Positions 11,482 through 19,477 of a stretch of 48,575 nucleotides of DNA are shown one piece after another. The stretch spans positions 1 through 48,575 of the forward strand of contig JAFXVJ010000056.1 of the NCBI GenBank assembly GCA_017524615.1. The letters are read 5' to 3'. The position numbers and the translations under genes are program-made. A model generated the notes under the pieces. That model ran no database searches. It saw only the letters and a list, made by a program, of their open reading frames with translations, and was not told the DNA's origin. Within the stretch, counting starts at the first letter, position 1; each line of letters starts with the position of its first letter. The DNA is from Clostridia bacterium. GTDB lineage: Bacteria > Bacillota > Clostridia > Christensenellales > Aristaeellaceae.

Positions 11482-11892
11482 ATGATCGGATTGTTAGCAT
11501 TCATTGTCAGCGTGGCCGGGTTGGCAGCCACCGGCATCGGCCTGTACGGCGTGATGAATCATTTGGTGCTGGGCGAAATCTTTCTGGTTGGCTTTGCCCT
11601 GTCCGCCGCGGCGCTGATCCTGGCCAGCATTGGCGTAAAAATCTCCGGCAAGCTGCTGTCGCTGATCGCGCTGGTGGTGGGCATCGTGACGCTGATCGGC
11701 AGCGGCGTGCTCTTCTTCCTCTATGACGGCGTGGAGTTCTTTAAGAGCGGCCATTCCCTGAAGGACTATCTGGAAAACGTGTGGACGAAGTTCAAGTACG
11801 TATTCCAGGGCGTGAAGGATGAGGCCGTGGTTCTGGTGGAGCAGAACGTCAACGACACAGTGGACAACCTGATCCCCGGCGTGGGCAGATGA
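11482..11892 (+). CDS. Uncharacterised small membrane protein
   Basis: 136 residues from ATG 11482, chosen because AGGAGGG lies 7 bp upstream; upstream in-frame codons have no ribosome site. About three hydrophobic helices span residues 2-22, 28-50 and 54-77, followed by an amphipathic soluble tail (KSGHSLKDYLENVWTKFKYVFQGVKDEA). I do not recognise a family. The near-perfect promoter suggests high expression. It has its own terminator, so it is monocistronic, and the neighbouring ABC genes have a separate promoter. Confidence 0.75.
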   Translation: MIGLLAFIVSVAGLAATGIGLYGVMNHLVLGEIFLVGFALSAAALILASIGVKISGKLLSLIALVVGIVTLIGSGVLFFLYDGVEFFKSGHSLKDYLENVWTKFKYVFQGVKDEAVVLVEQNVNDTVDNLIPGVGR

Positions 11893-11914
11893 TCGCTTCC
11901 CGTCCGGTTTCCAG

Positions 11915-11940
11915 CCGCCGCATGACCGCGGCGGTTTTTT
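11915..11940 (+). terminator. Terminator of the small membrane protein gene
   Basis: CCGCCGC (11915-11921) pairs with GCGGCGG (11928-11934), 6-nt loop, followed by six T residues. Confidence 0.88.
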
Positions 11941-12027
11941 GTATCGCTTCCGGCAGCGCTTGGAGATCCGGACAGTATCAAATCTTGTCATTTGAACCGT
12001 AAAAACGTATTTTTGGGGCAGCATGCC

Positions 12028-12056
12028 TTGAAGAAATCGCAGCCATCTGCTATGAT
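12028..12056 (+). promoter_or_regulatory. Promoter of the ABC exporter operon
   Basis: TTGAAG (12028-12033), 17-bp spacer, TATGAT (12051-12056), about 31 bp before the ATPase start. Confidence 0.65.
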
Positions 12057-12087
12057 AGCGCAGAACCCGAAAAGGAGGGGAAACGAC

Positions 12088-12825
12088 ATGATTGATTTGC
12101 AGAATGTGAGCAAAACCTACGCAAAAAACGGCGTAAAGGCCTTGAATGATTTGACGCTGCACGTGGAAGGCGGCGAGCTGTTCGGCTTCATCGGGCCCAA
12201 CGGCGCGGGCAAGACCACCGCCATCAAGCTGATGACGGGAATATTGATGCCCGATGCCGGCACGATCACCATCGCGGGCCACGATATGAGCGCGGACCGG
12301 CTGGAAGCCCAGCGGCTGATCGGCTTCGTGCCGGACGGCAACGACCTGTATGACCGGCTGACCGGCATGGAATACCTGAACTTTATGGCCGATATCTACC
12401 AGGTCGGCGCTTCGCAGCGCAAGGCGCACATCGAAAAATACCTGAGCCTGTTTTCCCTGGAGGACGCGGTGAACAACCAGATCCGCGCCTACTCCAAGGG
12501 CATGAAGCAGAAGCTGGTGGTGATCGGCGCGCTGATCCACAATCCTCCGGTATGGATCCTGGATGAACCCCTGGGCGGGCTGGATCCCCGGGCGGCCCAT
12601 TTGCTGAAGGAGGAAATGAAGCGCCACTGTGAGGCGGGCAACACCGTGTTTTTCTCCACCCACGTGCTGGAAGTGGCGGAAAAGCTGTGCACCCGCATCG
12701 GCATCATCGACCATGGTTCCCTGCGGGCCCTGGGCACGCTGGATGAGCTCCGCTCCGGCGAGGTGGGCGCGTCCCTGGAGGAACTGTTCCTGGAGCTGAC
12801 GGACGACGGAGGCGATCAGGCATGA
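12088..12825 (+). CDS. ABC transporter ATP-binding protein
   Basis: A 245-residue ABC-2 type ATPase. Walker A is GPNGAGKTTAIKLMTG, the Q-loop region is FVPDGNDLYDRLTG, the signature is the variant YSKGMKQKL, Walker B is WILDEPLGGLD and the switch His is in FFSTHVLEVAEKL. The sequence is closest to CcmA/YtrB-like ATPases of drug or lipid exporters. The start at 12088 has AGGAGGGG 8 bp upstream. It overlaps the permease gene by 4 bases (ATGA), so the two subunits are made together. The cargo is unknown. Confidence 0.93.
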   Translation: MIDLQNVSKTYAKNGVKALNDLTLHVEGGELFGFIGPNGAGKTTAIKLMTGILMPDAGTITIAGHDMSADRLEAQRLIGFVPDGNDLYDRLTGMEYLNFMADIYQVGASQRKAHIEKYLSLFSLEDAVNNQIRAYSKGMKQKLVVIGALIHNPPVWILDEPLGGLDPRAAHLLKEEMKRHCEAGNTVFFSTHVLEVAEKLCTRIGIIDHGSLRALGTLDELRSGEVGASLEELFLELTDDGGDQA

Positions 12826-14552
12826 CACGCGCGTTCAGTGGATATTTTGCCCTGCTGCGGCTGCAGCTGCTGTCCCGGCTGGCGGATTTGAAGCCACGGA
12901 ACCTATTCCGCCGCGGCGAAAACACGCCGGGTGACGCAGCCCAGCCCGCCCGGAAGAGGCTGTTCGGCCGGCAAAAGGGCCAGGGCATCACCAAAGGCCA
13001 GCTCATCGTATACATTTTCCTGTTCATCTATCTGTGCGCTTTCCTGGTGATCACGGAAAACCTGATGCTGAACGTGCTGATCTCCATTGGCCTGCCCGAC
13101 CTGCTGCTGACCATGGCGGTGGTGACGGGCATGGTGAGCACGCTGATTCTGTCCTTCTTCTTTATCATGAGCTCCCTGTACTTTGGCCGGGATTCGGCGT
13201 TCATTGCCTCCCTGCCGGTGTCTCCCCGCACGGTGCTGGCTGCCAAGCTGACTCAGATCTGGCTCAGTGAAACGGCGGTTTCCGCGATCTTTATCCTGCC
13301 TGCCAGTATTCTGCTATCCATCCGTGTGGGCACGGACGCGCTGTTCTTCCTGCGGGTGCTGCTGATCTGGCCGGCCATCTGCGTGCTGCCCATTGTGATC
13401 GTCAGTTTCCTGTCCACGCTGCTGATCCGCCTGTCCGCCCTATGGAAGCACCGGGAAATGGTGGTCACGGTGGGGGGCATCGTACTGATGGTGGCGTATT
13501 TCATCGTTTGCTTCGGCATGGGCAACATCACCGGCAGCGCCGGGGACGGCGATGAAATGCTCGCCCAGTTTTTCAAGAACAATTCCGCCCGCATCGAATC
13601 CATGAGCCGCTTCTTCCCGCCCGCCGGCTGGGCCGTCAAAGGCCTGAACGGCGATTGGGGCCAGCTGGCGCTGCTCCTGGCGGTGTGCGCCGCCGCCACG
13701 GCAATCACCCTGTGGGTGCTGGGCTATTTCTACCGCACGCTTTCTTTGCTCCAAAGCGAAACCCCCGTGGCGGTACGCAAAGGCCGAATCAAAGCCTCTT
13801 CCTTCTCCGGCGGGTCTCAGCTCAAGGCCTGCGTGCAGCGGGAGATCCGCCAGATCCTGCGGGTGTCCGCCTATGCCACCAACGCCCTGCCCAGCGCAAT
13901 CCTGCCCATTCTGATGTCGGGCGTCATGGTTTTTTCCGTGAACCGCGCCTTCAGCCAGGAGGGCACGACGCTCGCCGGTGCGCTGGGGGATCTGAACGCT
14001 GGATTGTTCCTGGCCATCCTGACCGCGGTGCTCACCTTCATGGCGGGCCTGAATCCCGCCCTGGCCACTGCCGTTACCCGGGAGGGACGGGGCCACGGCT
14101 TCCTCACCTCCCTGCCGGTGGATCCCCGGGTATACATCCGGGCCAAGATGATCGTGGGCTTCGGCCTGTCTCTGATTGGCGCGGCCGGCGCTTCCATCCT
14201 TTTGATCGTCATGATGCCTTTCTTCGCACTGCAAATCGTGCTGGCCCTGGTGCTGGCGCTGATGTTCTGCTACGCTACCGGCGCCATCACCCTGACCCAC
14301 GATATCCGCCATCCCAAGCTGAATTGGCTGACCGAGCAGGAGGCCATCAAGCAAAGCATGGGCGCCCTGATGGGCATTCTGATCAGCTGGGGCATCCTGG
14401 CGGCCCTGGCCATCCTGAGCTATTTCCTGCTGAAATGGGGCCTGGGCTTGTGGGAATACTTCGCTGTGATGGCCGTCATCCTCTCGGGCCTGATCGTCTT
14501 CAGCCGCAGCCGGCTGATGAAAGCCGCTGTTACCGATTACTGCAAAGCTTAA
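12822..14552 (+). CDS. ABC transporter permease (putative exporter membrane subunit)
   Basis: A 576-residue membrane protein translated from the ATGA overlap with the ATPase gene. The first 55 residues are basic and soluble. About twelve hydrophobic helices follow, grouped in two sets separated by a loop near residues 320-340. This size and layout fit the large permeases of Firmicutes ABC-2-like exporters rather than the usual 6-helix type. Only one permease gene is present, so the functional unit is probably two ATPases and either one long or two copies of this subunit. Substrate not evident. Confidence 0.82.
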   Translation: MTRAFSGYFALLRLQLLSRLADLKPRNLFRRGENTPGDAAQPARKRLFGRQKGQGITKGQLIVYIFLFIYLCAFLVITENLMLNVLISIGLPDLLLTMAVVTGMVSTLILSFFFIMSSLYFGRDSAFIASLPVSPRTVLAAKLTQIWLSETAVSAIFILPASILLSIRVGTDALFFLRVLLIWPAICVLPIVIVSFLSTLLIRLSALWKHREMVVTVGGIVLMVAYFIVCFGMGNITGSAGDGDEMLAQFFKNNSARIESMSRFFPPAGWAVKGLNGDWGQLALLLAVCAAATAITLWVLGYFYRTLSLLQSETPVAVRKGRIKASSFSGGSQLKACVQREIRQILRVSAYATNALPSAILPILMSGVMVFSVNRAFSQEGTTLAGALGDLNAGLFLAILTAVLTFMAGLNPALATAVTREGRGHGFLTSLPVDPRVYIRAKMIVGFGLSLIGAAGASILLIVMMPFFALQIVLALVLALMFCYATGAITLTHDIRHPKLNWLTEQEAIKQSMGALMGILISWGILAALAILSYFLLKWGLGLWEYFAVMAVILSGLIVFSRSRLMKAAVTDYCKA

Positions 14553-14706
14553 AATCCTTGCGGCCGCCGACCAGGGCAGATTGACGGGGATGCCGGCTGT
14601 GGCGCGTGCGCATCATCCCCTGACTGCTGCCCGGAACAAAAACCCCGGCGCGTTCCGGTAAAAAACGATTGCCCGGGCGGGGCCCTCATCCCCGCAAAAC
14701 GGTTCA

Positions 14707-14740
14707 TGGGCCGGCGTTGCAGAACGTCGGCCCACGTTTT
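14707..14740 (+). terminator. Probable terminator after the ABC operon
   Basis: A 12-bp stem with G-U pairs (14707-14718 with 14723-14734) and a GCAG tetraloop, followed by CGTTTTA. The T-run is short. The region 14553-14706 contains no gene. Confidence 0.6.
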
Positions 14741-14782
14741 ATGTCCAAATTGTAAATTATAGTATTGATTTGCAATATATAC

Positions 14783-14811
14783 TTGACAATTTGATGCGCA
14801 AGTCCTATACT
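14783..14811 (+). promoter_or_regulatory. Sigma-A promoter of the XRE regulator operon
   Basis: TTGACA (14783-14788), 17-bp spacer, TATACT (14806-14811), 19 bp before the ATG. The upstream 40 bases are AT-rich. Confidence 0.82.
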
Positions 14812-14830
14812 GAGTCCGAAAGGAGGCGCT

Positions 14831-15046
14831 ATGAAAAACCTGAGGATGAAAATGGCCCGCATGCAGCTGGGCATGTCGCAAACGGAATTGGCGCAGGCCG
14901 TGGGCGTTACCCGACAAACGATCGGGCTGATCGAATCCGGGGAATTCAATCCCTCCATTCGCCTGTGCGTCGCCATCTGCAGGGCGCTGCATACCACACT
15001 GAACGATTTATTCTGGGAGGAGGAGCATGGAAAAGACACGTTATGA
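14831..15046 (+). CDS. XRE-family transcriptional regulator
   Basis: A 71-residue protein that is almost entirely a helix-turn-helix of the Cro/CI type: MSQTELAQAVGVTRQTIGLIESGEFNPSIRLCVAICRALHTTLNDLFW. Small YozG-like regulators of this size usually sit in front of, and control, an adjacent membrane protein gene. Here it overlaps the next gene by 20 bases. It probably acts on its own promoter, but no clear operator repeat was seen. AGGAGG lies 6 bp before the start. Confidence 0.92.
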   Translation: MKNLRMKMARMQLGMSQTELAQAVGVTRQTIGLIESGEFNPSIRLCVAICRALHTTLNDLFWEEEHGKDTL

Positions 15047-15485
15047 CGAACGGCAGGAAAGCCAGCTGCTGCGGATTGAGAGCAAGGGAGGCGCCTTTGC
15101 CTGGTGGGGACTGCTTGCGGTCATCCTGGGCCAATGGGTCGTTTTCGGCAGCGATTTTTCCCGCCTGGCTGGAGAATTGGCGGTGTTTCTCCCTTTGTCC
15201 GTGTATCTGGGCGTTTCCTCCCTGCTGAGCGGACTGCGGGACCGCTATTGGCCCGCAACGGTGAGAGGAAAGCTCCTCCTGGCCCTGCTGTTTGGCCTGT
15301 CGGCGGGCGGGCTCAATGCCCTGGCCATTGCGCTGCACCCGCAGCGCGCCTGGGGAAGGCCCCTGCCTATGTTCCTGACGCTGCTCATTTCCGTTTTTGC
15401 CTTCGCGTTCCTGGCCTTGCTGTGCCTGGAAGCGCTGTGGCGCAGACGGCGGAAAGCGCTGGATGAGGAACGGGAGGAAGAATAA
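15027..15485 (+). CDS. Uncharacterised membrane protein paired with the XRE regulator
   Basis: 152 residues with four predicted hydrophobic helices (about 24-44, 50-68, 82-102 and 114-136) and charged ends (MEKTRYDERQESQ at the start, RRRRKALDEEREEE at the end). Its start lies inside the regulator gene behind GGGAGGAG, so translation is coupled. Proteins of this build next to XRE regulators are common in Firmicutes, but their function is not established. No enzymatic motif was seen. Confidence 0.75.
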   Translation: MEKTRYDERQESQLLRIESKGGAFAWWGLLAVILGQWVVFGSDFSRLAGELAVFLPLSVYLGVSSLLSGLRDRYWPATVRGKLLLALLFGLSAGGLNALAIALHPQRAWGRPLPMFLTLLISVFAFAFLALLCLEALWRRRRKALDEEREEE

Positions 15486-15519
15486 GGCGAAATATGCGGT
15501 TCGCTGTATACAATTGTCA

Positions 15520-15548
15520 TTGAAAAAAACTGAAAAAACGTATATAAT
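15520..15548 (+). promoter_or_regulatory. Promoter of the DUF951-lepB operon
   Basis: TTGAAA (15520-15525), 17-bp spacer, TATAAT (15543-15548). Confidence 0.7.
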
Positions 15549-15578
15549 AGGGCAAACGGTTTCAAAGGAGGCGATCGT

Positions 15579-15794
15579 GTGGAGAATGACATCCTGCTGG
15601 GCGATGTGATCCAGACCCGGAAACCCCATCCCTGCGGCAGCGACACTTGGGTGGTGATCCGCACGGGCGCCGATATCAAAATGAAATGCCAGGGCTGCGG
15701 ACGGATCGTGATGCTGGACAGGCAGGTTTTTATCAAGCGCCGGAAAAAGCTGATCCAGCGCGGCCCATCGCCTGAAGATGTAAGAGAGGAGTAA
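15579..15794 (+). CDS. DUF951 family protein
   Basis: A 71-residue protein with the DUF951 pattern: DILLGDVIQTRKPHPCGSDTW, IRTGADIKMKCQGCGRIVML and RRKKLI. Cysteines 19, 37 and 40 could bind a metal ion. The family is widespread in Firmicutes, is often described as nucleic-acid-binding-like, and has no firm function. The start is GTG 15579, with AAAGGAGG 7 bp upstream. It ends 9 bp before lepB, so the two form an operon. Confidence 0.85.
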   Translation: MENDILLGDVIQTRKPHPCGSDTWVVIRTGADIKMKCQGCGRIVMLDRQVFIKRRKKLIQRGPSPEDVREE

Positions 15795-15803
15795 ACCGAC
15801 GCC

Positions 15804-16727
15804 ATGCAAACCGAGAAAAACAAGACCAACTTCTGGAAGGAATACCGCGCTTACCGCGCCAAACGCAAGCAGCAGGAAAAGGCTGAAAAAAAGCTGCGCA
15901 AAGAGGAAAGAAAGACCCTTTCCCGCGAGGAAAGGATCGCCAGCCAGAAGCAGCGTGCGGAGCAGCGGAAAAAGGAAACCGTCTGGAAATGGGAGATTTT
16001 CAGCTGGGTGATCACCCTGGCGGCCGCCGTGGCGGTGGCGCTGGTTGTGCGCACGTTCCTTGCCGAGCCCGTGATGGTGGAAGGCAAAAGCATGAGCAAT
16101 ACCCTGCTGGATCAGGAGATCGTGCTGGAATCCAAGCTGGCCTATCTGGTGGGCCAGCCGCAGCGGAACGATGTGGTGATCTGCCATTATCCGGAAAGAG
16201 GGAATACGCTGTTTGTCAAGCGTCTGGTGGCCCTTCCCGGGGATGCGGTGGAGGTTCGAGCCCTGACGGAGCAGGAGTGGAATGATCATCAGGAGGAGTT
16301 GGAAGCTGAATTGCAGGCGTGGGTTGATTTCATCCGCACGATCGACGTGAGCGCCGCTGATTCCGAGCGCAGGCAGGACGTGGAAATCATGCTCATGCAG
16401 GCGAATCTGATCGAGCAGATGATCATCGGCCACAGCTACAGCAGCAATCACGCCAAGCTGAAATTCGTGTTTGTGAAGGCAAAGGATGATCTGAGCGCGG
16501 ATGCGGTTCCCCAGCGGGTTCCGATCCCCGAGTATATGGGGCGGTGGCCTTCCTCGGATTATGAACTGCAGGTGCTGGAGGATAACCAGTATTTCGTGAT
16601 CGGCGACAACAGGGGCAATTCCCATGACAGCCGTTCCGGCGACGTGGGTCCTTTGGATCGGAGCTACATCCTGGGCAAAGTCAAATGGGTCGTCTGGCCG
16701 TACACGGACTGGCGGACCGTGGAATAA
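15804..16727 (+). CDS. lepB: Signal peptidase I with charged N-terminal extension and internal insertion
   Basis: Serine protease of the S26 family that removes signal peptides on the outer face of the membrane. The catalytic Ser96 lies in the variant GKSMSNTL and Lys139 in TLFVKRLVALPGD. The C-terminal box GDNRGNSHDSRSGDVG is intact. One membrane anchor spans residues 66-86. Two oddities: a 60-residue, Lys/Glu/Arg-rich cytoplasmic N-terminus likely to form a coiled coil, and an insertion of roughly 90 residues (about 147-240) between the lysine box and GDNR, helical and charged. At 307 residues it is much longer than the usual 180-200 of Gram-positive type I peptidases. It is co-transcribed with the DUF951 gene. 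Confidence 0.93.
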   Translation: MQTEKNKTNFWKEYRAYRAKRKQQEKAEKKLRKEERKTLSREERIASQKQRAEQRKKETVWKWEIFSWVITLAAAVAVALVVRTFLAEPVMVEGKSMSNTLLDQEIVLESKLAYLVGQPQRNDVVICHYPERGNTLFVKRLVALPGDAVEVRALTEQEWNDHQEELEAELQAWVDFIRTIDVSAADSERRQDVEIMLMQANLIEQMIIGHSYSSNHAKLKFVFVKAKDDLSADAVPQRVPIPEYMGRWPSSDYELQVLEDNQYFVIGDNRGNSHDSRSGDVGPLDRSYILGKVKWVVWPYTDWRTVE

Positions 16728-16766
16728 CGCTCATCGTGTTCTCGGGCTGAAATATATCATTTTATC

Positions 16767-16895
16767 TGATTCTCATCTGAAGGATGAAAAGATACGGGGC
16801 GTGTTTTCCGCGCAGGCTAAGCTGAATGCAGGGATGCTGAAGCATAGCCGGCGCGGAAAACACGCCCCGTAGATTCCAGACTTTAGATGAGAATT
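16767..16895. repeat. Large intergenic inverted repeat after lepB
   Basis: Two perfect 20-nt arms (16794-16813 and 16851-16870) flank a centre with a further GGCTA/TAGCC pair, giving a stem of about 25 bp with one mismatch. Outside them, a second imperfect pair (16769-16783 with 16880-16894: TTCTCATCTGAAG against CTTTAGATGAGAA) encloses the whole. A T-rich stretch follows on the plus strand (16896-16910), so it may act as the lepB terminator. Confidence 0.75.
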
Positions 16896-16956
16896 ATTGT
16901 TTTGTTTTTTTCGCCCTGACGCTGCGTCCAACGCTTTTGCGCGGCTTTCGGGCTGC

Positions 16957-18090
16957 TCAAGGGTTTGACGGCCGGTTCAGATAATCGATATACTCCTCCA
17001 GGCAAAAATCCATTTCCGTCATTTTCTGAGCGTGATCCCGGCCCACATACCGCACATGCCATTCTTCGCCGATGATGCCGGTGATGTCTTCTTTTTCATC
17101 GGTATACCGGAGCACGAAGCCGTATTCCCAGCAGTGCTTTTTGAGCCACACGTACTGGGCGGTGTCTATGAAGGATTCTCCCGGCACGTTCAGGTCAAAG
17201 GCCAGGCCGGTGTGATGTTCGCTGGCGCCGGGCTCCGCCACCTCTATTTTGGTGCGGGCGATGGCCTGGGAGCGGGTTTTTCCTTCGCTGATGTACTTGT
17301 CCACGCGGTTATCGTAAATCTTTTTTTGATCCTTGATGGTGCGGTAGCCCTCCCGGAGCTTCCAGGGGGTGATGCCGTCGGCCTGGGCGGCGCGGATCAT
17401 GTCCGCCAGGGCGTCCACTGCGGCGCGCACGCCCTGGATCGAATCGGTCTGATAGGTCATCAGGCTGCCTGCCACGTCCTTCACCCGCACCAGATCGGCG
17501 GGTACAAAATCCTCCGATACGGGGTGATCCTTATTGACCAGCAGGGGCTGATCCCCTTCCAGAGTGTTCACCGGGGTGGGGGCCACATAGGGCTTGGCCT
17601 GGTCGGAATACAGGACGGCCAGGGTCTTGGGACCGGCGATGCCGTCGGCGGTCAGGCCATGCTGCCGCTGAAACGCTTTCACCGCCGCCATGGTGCCGCT
17701 GCCGAAATCCCCGTCGATTTTGCCGGCGTAGTATCCCAGCGCCTGAAGCCGCGCCTGCAGATCGCTGACCTGCTGGCCTTTATCGCCGCTGCGCATGGTG
17801 CCCGGTGTGGCGGTGGGCTGAACAGGCACGGCTGTCGGCGCGTCGGTGACCGGGACGGACGTGGCAGGCACGGCCGTGCCGGCCTGAGCGGCCTGCGGCC
17901 CGGGGGTGATGCCCATCCCGTGCACGGTGGCTGTCGGCTCCGGCGTGATTGCGGCCTCCGCTTTGTACTGTCCCCAGCTGTTCAGCGCCATGCCGCCCAT
18001 GACCAGCACGGCCACCAGCAGCGCCGCGGTCAGGACAATAAACAGGTACGGCGTCCGCCTGCGCCGCCCGTAAGCATGATTCTGAGACAT
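16957..18090 (-). CDS. VanY-type D-alanyl-D-alanine carboxypeptidase with peptidoglycan-binding domain
   Basis: A 377-residue extracytoplasmic peptidase. It has one N-terminal membrane anchor (residues 14-37), then a Pro/Thr-rich linker (about 47-98), a PG_binding_1 domain (DKGQQVSDLQARLQALGYYAGKIDGDFG...AVKAFQRQHGLTADGIAGPKT), and an M15B peptidase domain in which SEHHTGLAFDL and EEWHVRYVG supply the zinc ligands and catalytic Glu. It trims the terminal D-Ala of stem peptides in the wall. There is no sign of a vancomycin-resistance cluster around it, so a housekeeping wall role is more likely. The ribosome site lies in an unusual hairpin-promoter arrangement (18091-18151). Confidence 0.92.
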   Translation of the reverse strand: MSQNHAYGRRRRTPYLFIVLTAALLVAVLVMGGMALNSWGQYKAEAAITPEPTATVHGMGITPGPQAAQAGTAVPATSVPVTDAPTAVPVQPTATPGTMRSGDKGQQVSDLQARLQALGYYAGKIDGDFGSGTMAAVKAFQRQHGLTADGIAGPKTLAVLYSDQAKPYVAPTPVNTLEGDQPLLVNKDHPVSEDFVPADLVRVKDVAGSLMTYQTDSIQGVRAAVDALADMIRAAQADGITPWKLREGYRTIKDQKKIYDNRVDKYISEGKTRSQAIARTKIEVAEPGASEHHTGLAFDLNVPGESFIDTAQYVWLKKHCWEYGFVLRYTDEKEDITGIIGEEWHVRYVGRDHAQKMTEMDFCLEEYIDYLNRPSNP

Positions 18091-18122
18091 AAAAACCTCC
18101 CTGCGTAGCTCTTCGCAGGGAG
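18091..18122 (-). terminator. Hairpin with T-run overlapping the VanY-like gene's ribosome site
   Basis: On the minus strand CTCCCTGCG (18122-18114) pairs with CGCAGGGAG (18105-18097), followed by GTTTTTATG, where ATG is the start codon. It forms an intrinsic terminator for transcripts arriving from the BofC-like gene, and its 3' arm contains the GGGAGG ribosome site of the VanY-like gene. Confidence 0.75.
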
Positions 18123-18151
18123 ATTATATCGGTTTTTTACGTTTCTGTCAA
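18123..18151 (-). promoter_or_regulatory. Consensus sigma-A promoter of the VanY-like gene
   Basis: On the minus strand consensus TTGACA (18151-18146), 17-bp spacer, consensus TATAAT (18128-18123). The expected transcript start lies near 18116, inside the 5' arm of the adjoining hairpin. Confidence 0.88.
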
Positions 18152-18168
18152 TGAAGGGCGCCGGGCCG

Positions 18169-18741
18169 TCAGTGCACGGATGCCAGCCATGCCTCCGCGT
18201 CCGCCTGGGAGTCAAACCCCTTTCCGGCCATCAGCGCGTCCCGCGCTTCCTCGTCCACGTCTTCCACATGCAGCGGATAGGCCTTCACCACCGCCATGCC
18301 GTCGCCGTAGGCATTGCGCGTCAGCACGATCTCTCCCGCCTCGTTGATCGCCAGCACCTGGTGCATGGGGCAGAACAAGGGGATTTCCCGGGTCATGGTG
18401 ATTTGATCCGGGGTGCATGTCTCGATCTGCCACAGATCGTAGTATGCCCGCACCGCGGCAAAATCGCCGCCTGCCAAGGATGCCGGGACGTTCACCCGGC
18501 GGGTGACGCTGTGGCCGCAGCGGGAAAAGCCCATGGTTTGAATCACGGCGCAGCCAGGCCGCACCCGCGCGCCATTCTCCAGCGCTTCCGCCGCCGGGGC
18601 GGGCGTTTCCGCTTCCCGGGCCCATTCGTCGGCCGTGGGCGCGCGCGCCTGGCGCATCATCAGCCCCAGCGCCACTGCCGCCAGGGCCAGGGTGGTTACT
18701 GCCAGGCGCAGCATGCCCCAGCGCTTCAATGCTTTCATCAT
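18169..18741 (-). CDS. BofC-like exported protein
   Basis: 190 residues from ATG 18741, with GGGAGGG about 7 bp upstream. It has one N-terminal membrane or signal segment (about residues 9-28), a short Ala/Glu linker and a C-terminal part resembling the BofC C-terminal domain: HQVLAINEAGEIVLTRNAYG, AVVKAYPLHVEDVDEEARD, LMAGKGFDSQADAEAWL. BofC in Bacillus is a forespore protein that restrains the SpoIVB signalling protease. Four cysteines (in PGCAV, SRCGH, ETCTP and LFCPM) may form disulfides outside the membrane. The similarity is by eye and modest. The gene diverges from a HAD phosphatase gene and lies upstream of the VanY-like gene. Confidence 0.55.
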   Translation of the reverse strand: MMKALKRWGMLRLAVTTLALAAVALGLMMRQARAPTADEWAREAETPAPAAEALENGARVRPGCAVIQTMGFSRCGHSVTRRVNVPASLAGGDFAAVRAYYDLWQIETCTPDQITMTREIPLFCPMHQVLAINEAGEIVLTRNAYGDGMAVVKAYPLHVEDVDEEARDALMAGKGFDSQADAEAWLASVH

Positions 18742-18771
18742 CCCGATCCCTCCCGGCTTATCATGCCCTTC

Positions 18772-18800
18772 TTGCGCCCCGGTCATTCTTGTGGTACAAT
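18772..18800 (+). promoter_or_regulatory. Possible promoter of the HAD phosphatase gene
   Basis: TTGCGC (18772-18777), 17-bp spacer, TACAAT (18795-18800) with extended -10 TGG, 24 bp before the ATG. Confidence 0.5.
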
Positions 18801-18824
18801 TTGGCCAGCGAAGGAGGTTTCGCC

Positions 18825-19469
18825 ATGAAAAAAGCCGTGATCTTTGATCTGGACGGCACGCTGATCAATTCCCTGCCCGATATTGCCGCGGCCATGAACC
18901 GGTCGCTGGCGCTGTTTGGCCTGCCCACTTATCCCGAAGCGGATTACAAATTCAAGGTGGGCAACGGCGTGTTCAAGCTGACCGAGCGTGCCGTGGGGAG
19001 CCACACCGAGTATTATGACCGGGTGCTGGCGGCCTACCGGGCGGATTACGCCCAGCACAGCCGGGTGAACACCACTGCCTACCGGGGCGTACCCGAAATG
19101 CTGTCGGCGCTGGAAAGCCGGGGCATGCGCCTGTGCGTGCTGAGCAATAAGGACCAGACCGACGTGGAAAACGTGCTGGCCTGCTATTTCCCCAATATTC
19201 TTTTCGCCGCCATTCAGGGCCGGACGGAGGGCCTGCCCCTGAAGCCTGATCCCACGGGCGCCCTGCGGGTCGCCCAATCGCTCGCCCTGCCGCCGGAGGA
19301 TTTTTGGTTTGTGGGGGATACCAGCACGGATATGCTCTGCGGGGCCGCCGCGGGGATGGAAACGGTGGGCGTGCTGTGGGGCTTCCGTCCCCGGGAGGAG
19401 CTGATCGCCGGCGGCGCCCGGGAATTGGCCGCCGATCCGGCGGAACTGCAGGAGCTGATCGGCAGATGA
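18825..19469 (+). CDS. HAD-family phosphatase, phosphoglycolate phosphatase-like
   Basis: A 214-residue HAD subfamily IA hydrolase. The nucleophile motif is IFDLDGTLINS, motif II is CVLSNKDQTDV (Ser), Lys is in GLPLKPDP and the acid motif is FWFVGDTSTDMLCG. The helical cap lies between residues 15 and 80. This pattern is typical of Gph-type phosphatases acting on phosphoglycolate or small sugar phosphates; the true substrate is unknown. ATG 18825 has AAGGAGG 7 bp upstream. It is a different family member from the HAD half of the Tmk fusion at 10 kb (about half the motifs differ). Confidence 0.9.
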   Translation: MKKAVIFDLDGTLINSLPDIAAAMNRSLALFGLPTYPEADYKFKVGNGVFKLTERAVGSHTEYYDRVLAAYRADYAQHSRVNTTAYRGVPEMLSALESRGMRLCVLSNKDQTDVENVLACYFPNILFAAIQGRTEGLPLKPDPTGALRVAQSLALPPEDFWFVGDTSTDMLCGAAAGMETVGVLWGFRPREELIAGGARELAADPAELQELIGR

Positions 19470-19477
19470 GACGAATG

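Noticed and set aside
16957-18090. VanY-like gene considered as part of a glycopeptide-resistance cluster
   Set aside because: No vanS/R, ligase or dehydrogenase genes around it; it has the architecture of ordinary housekeeping carboxypeptidases.
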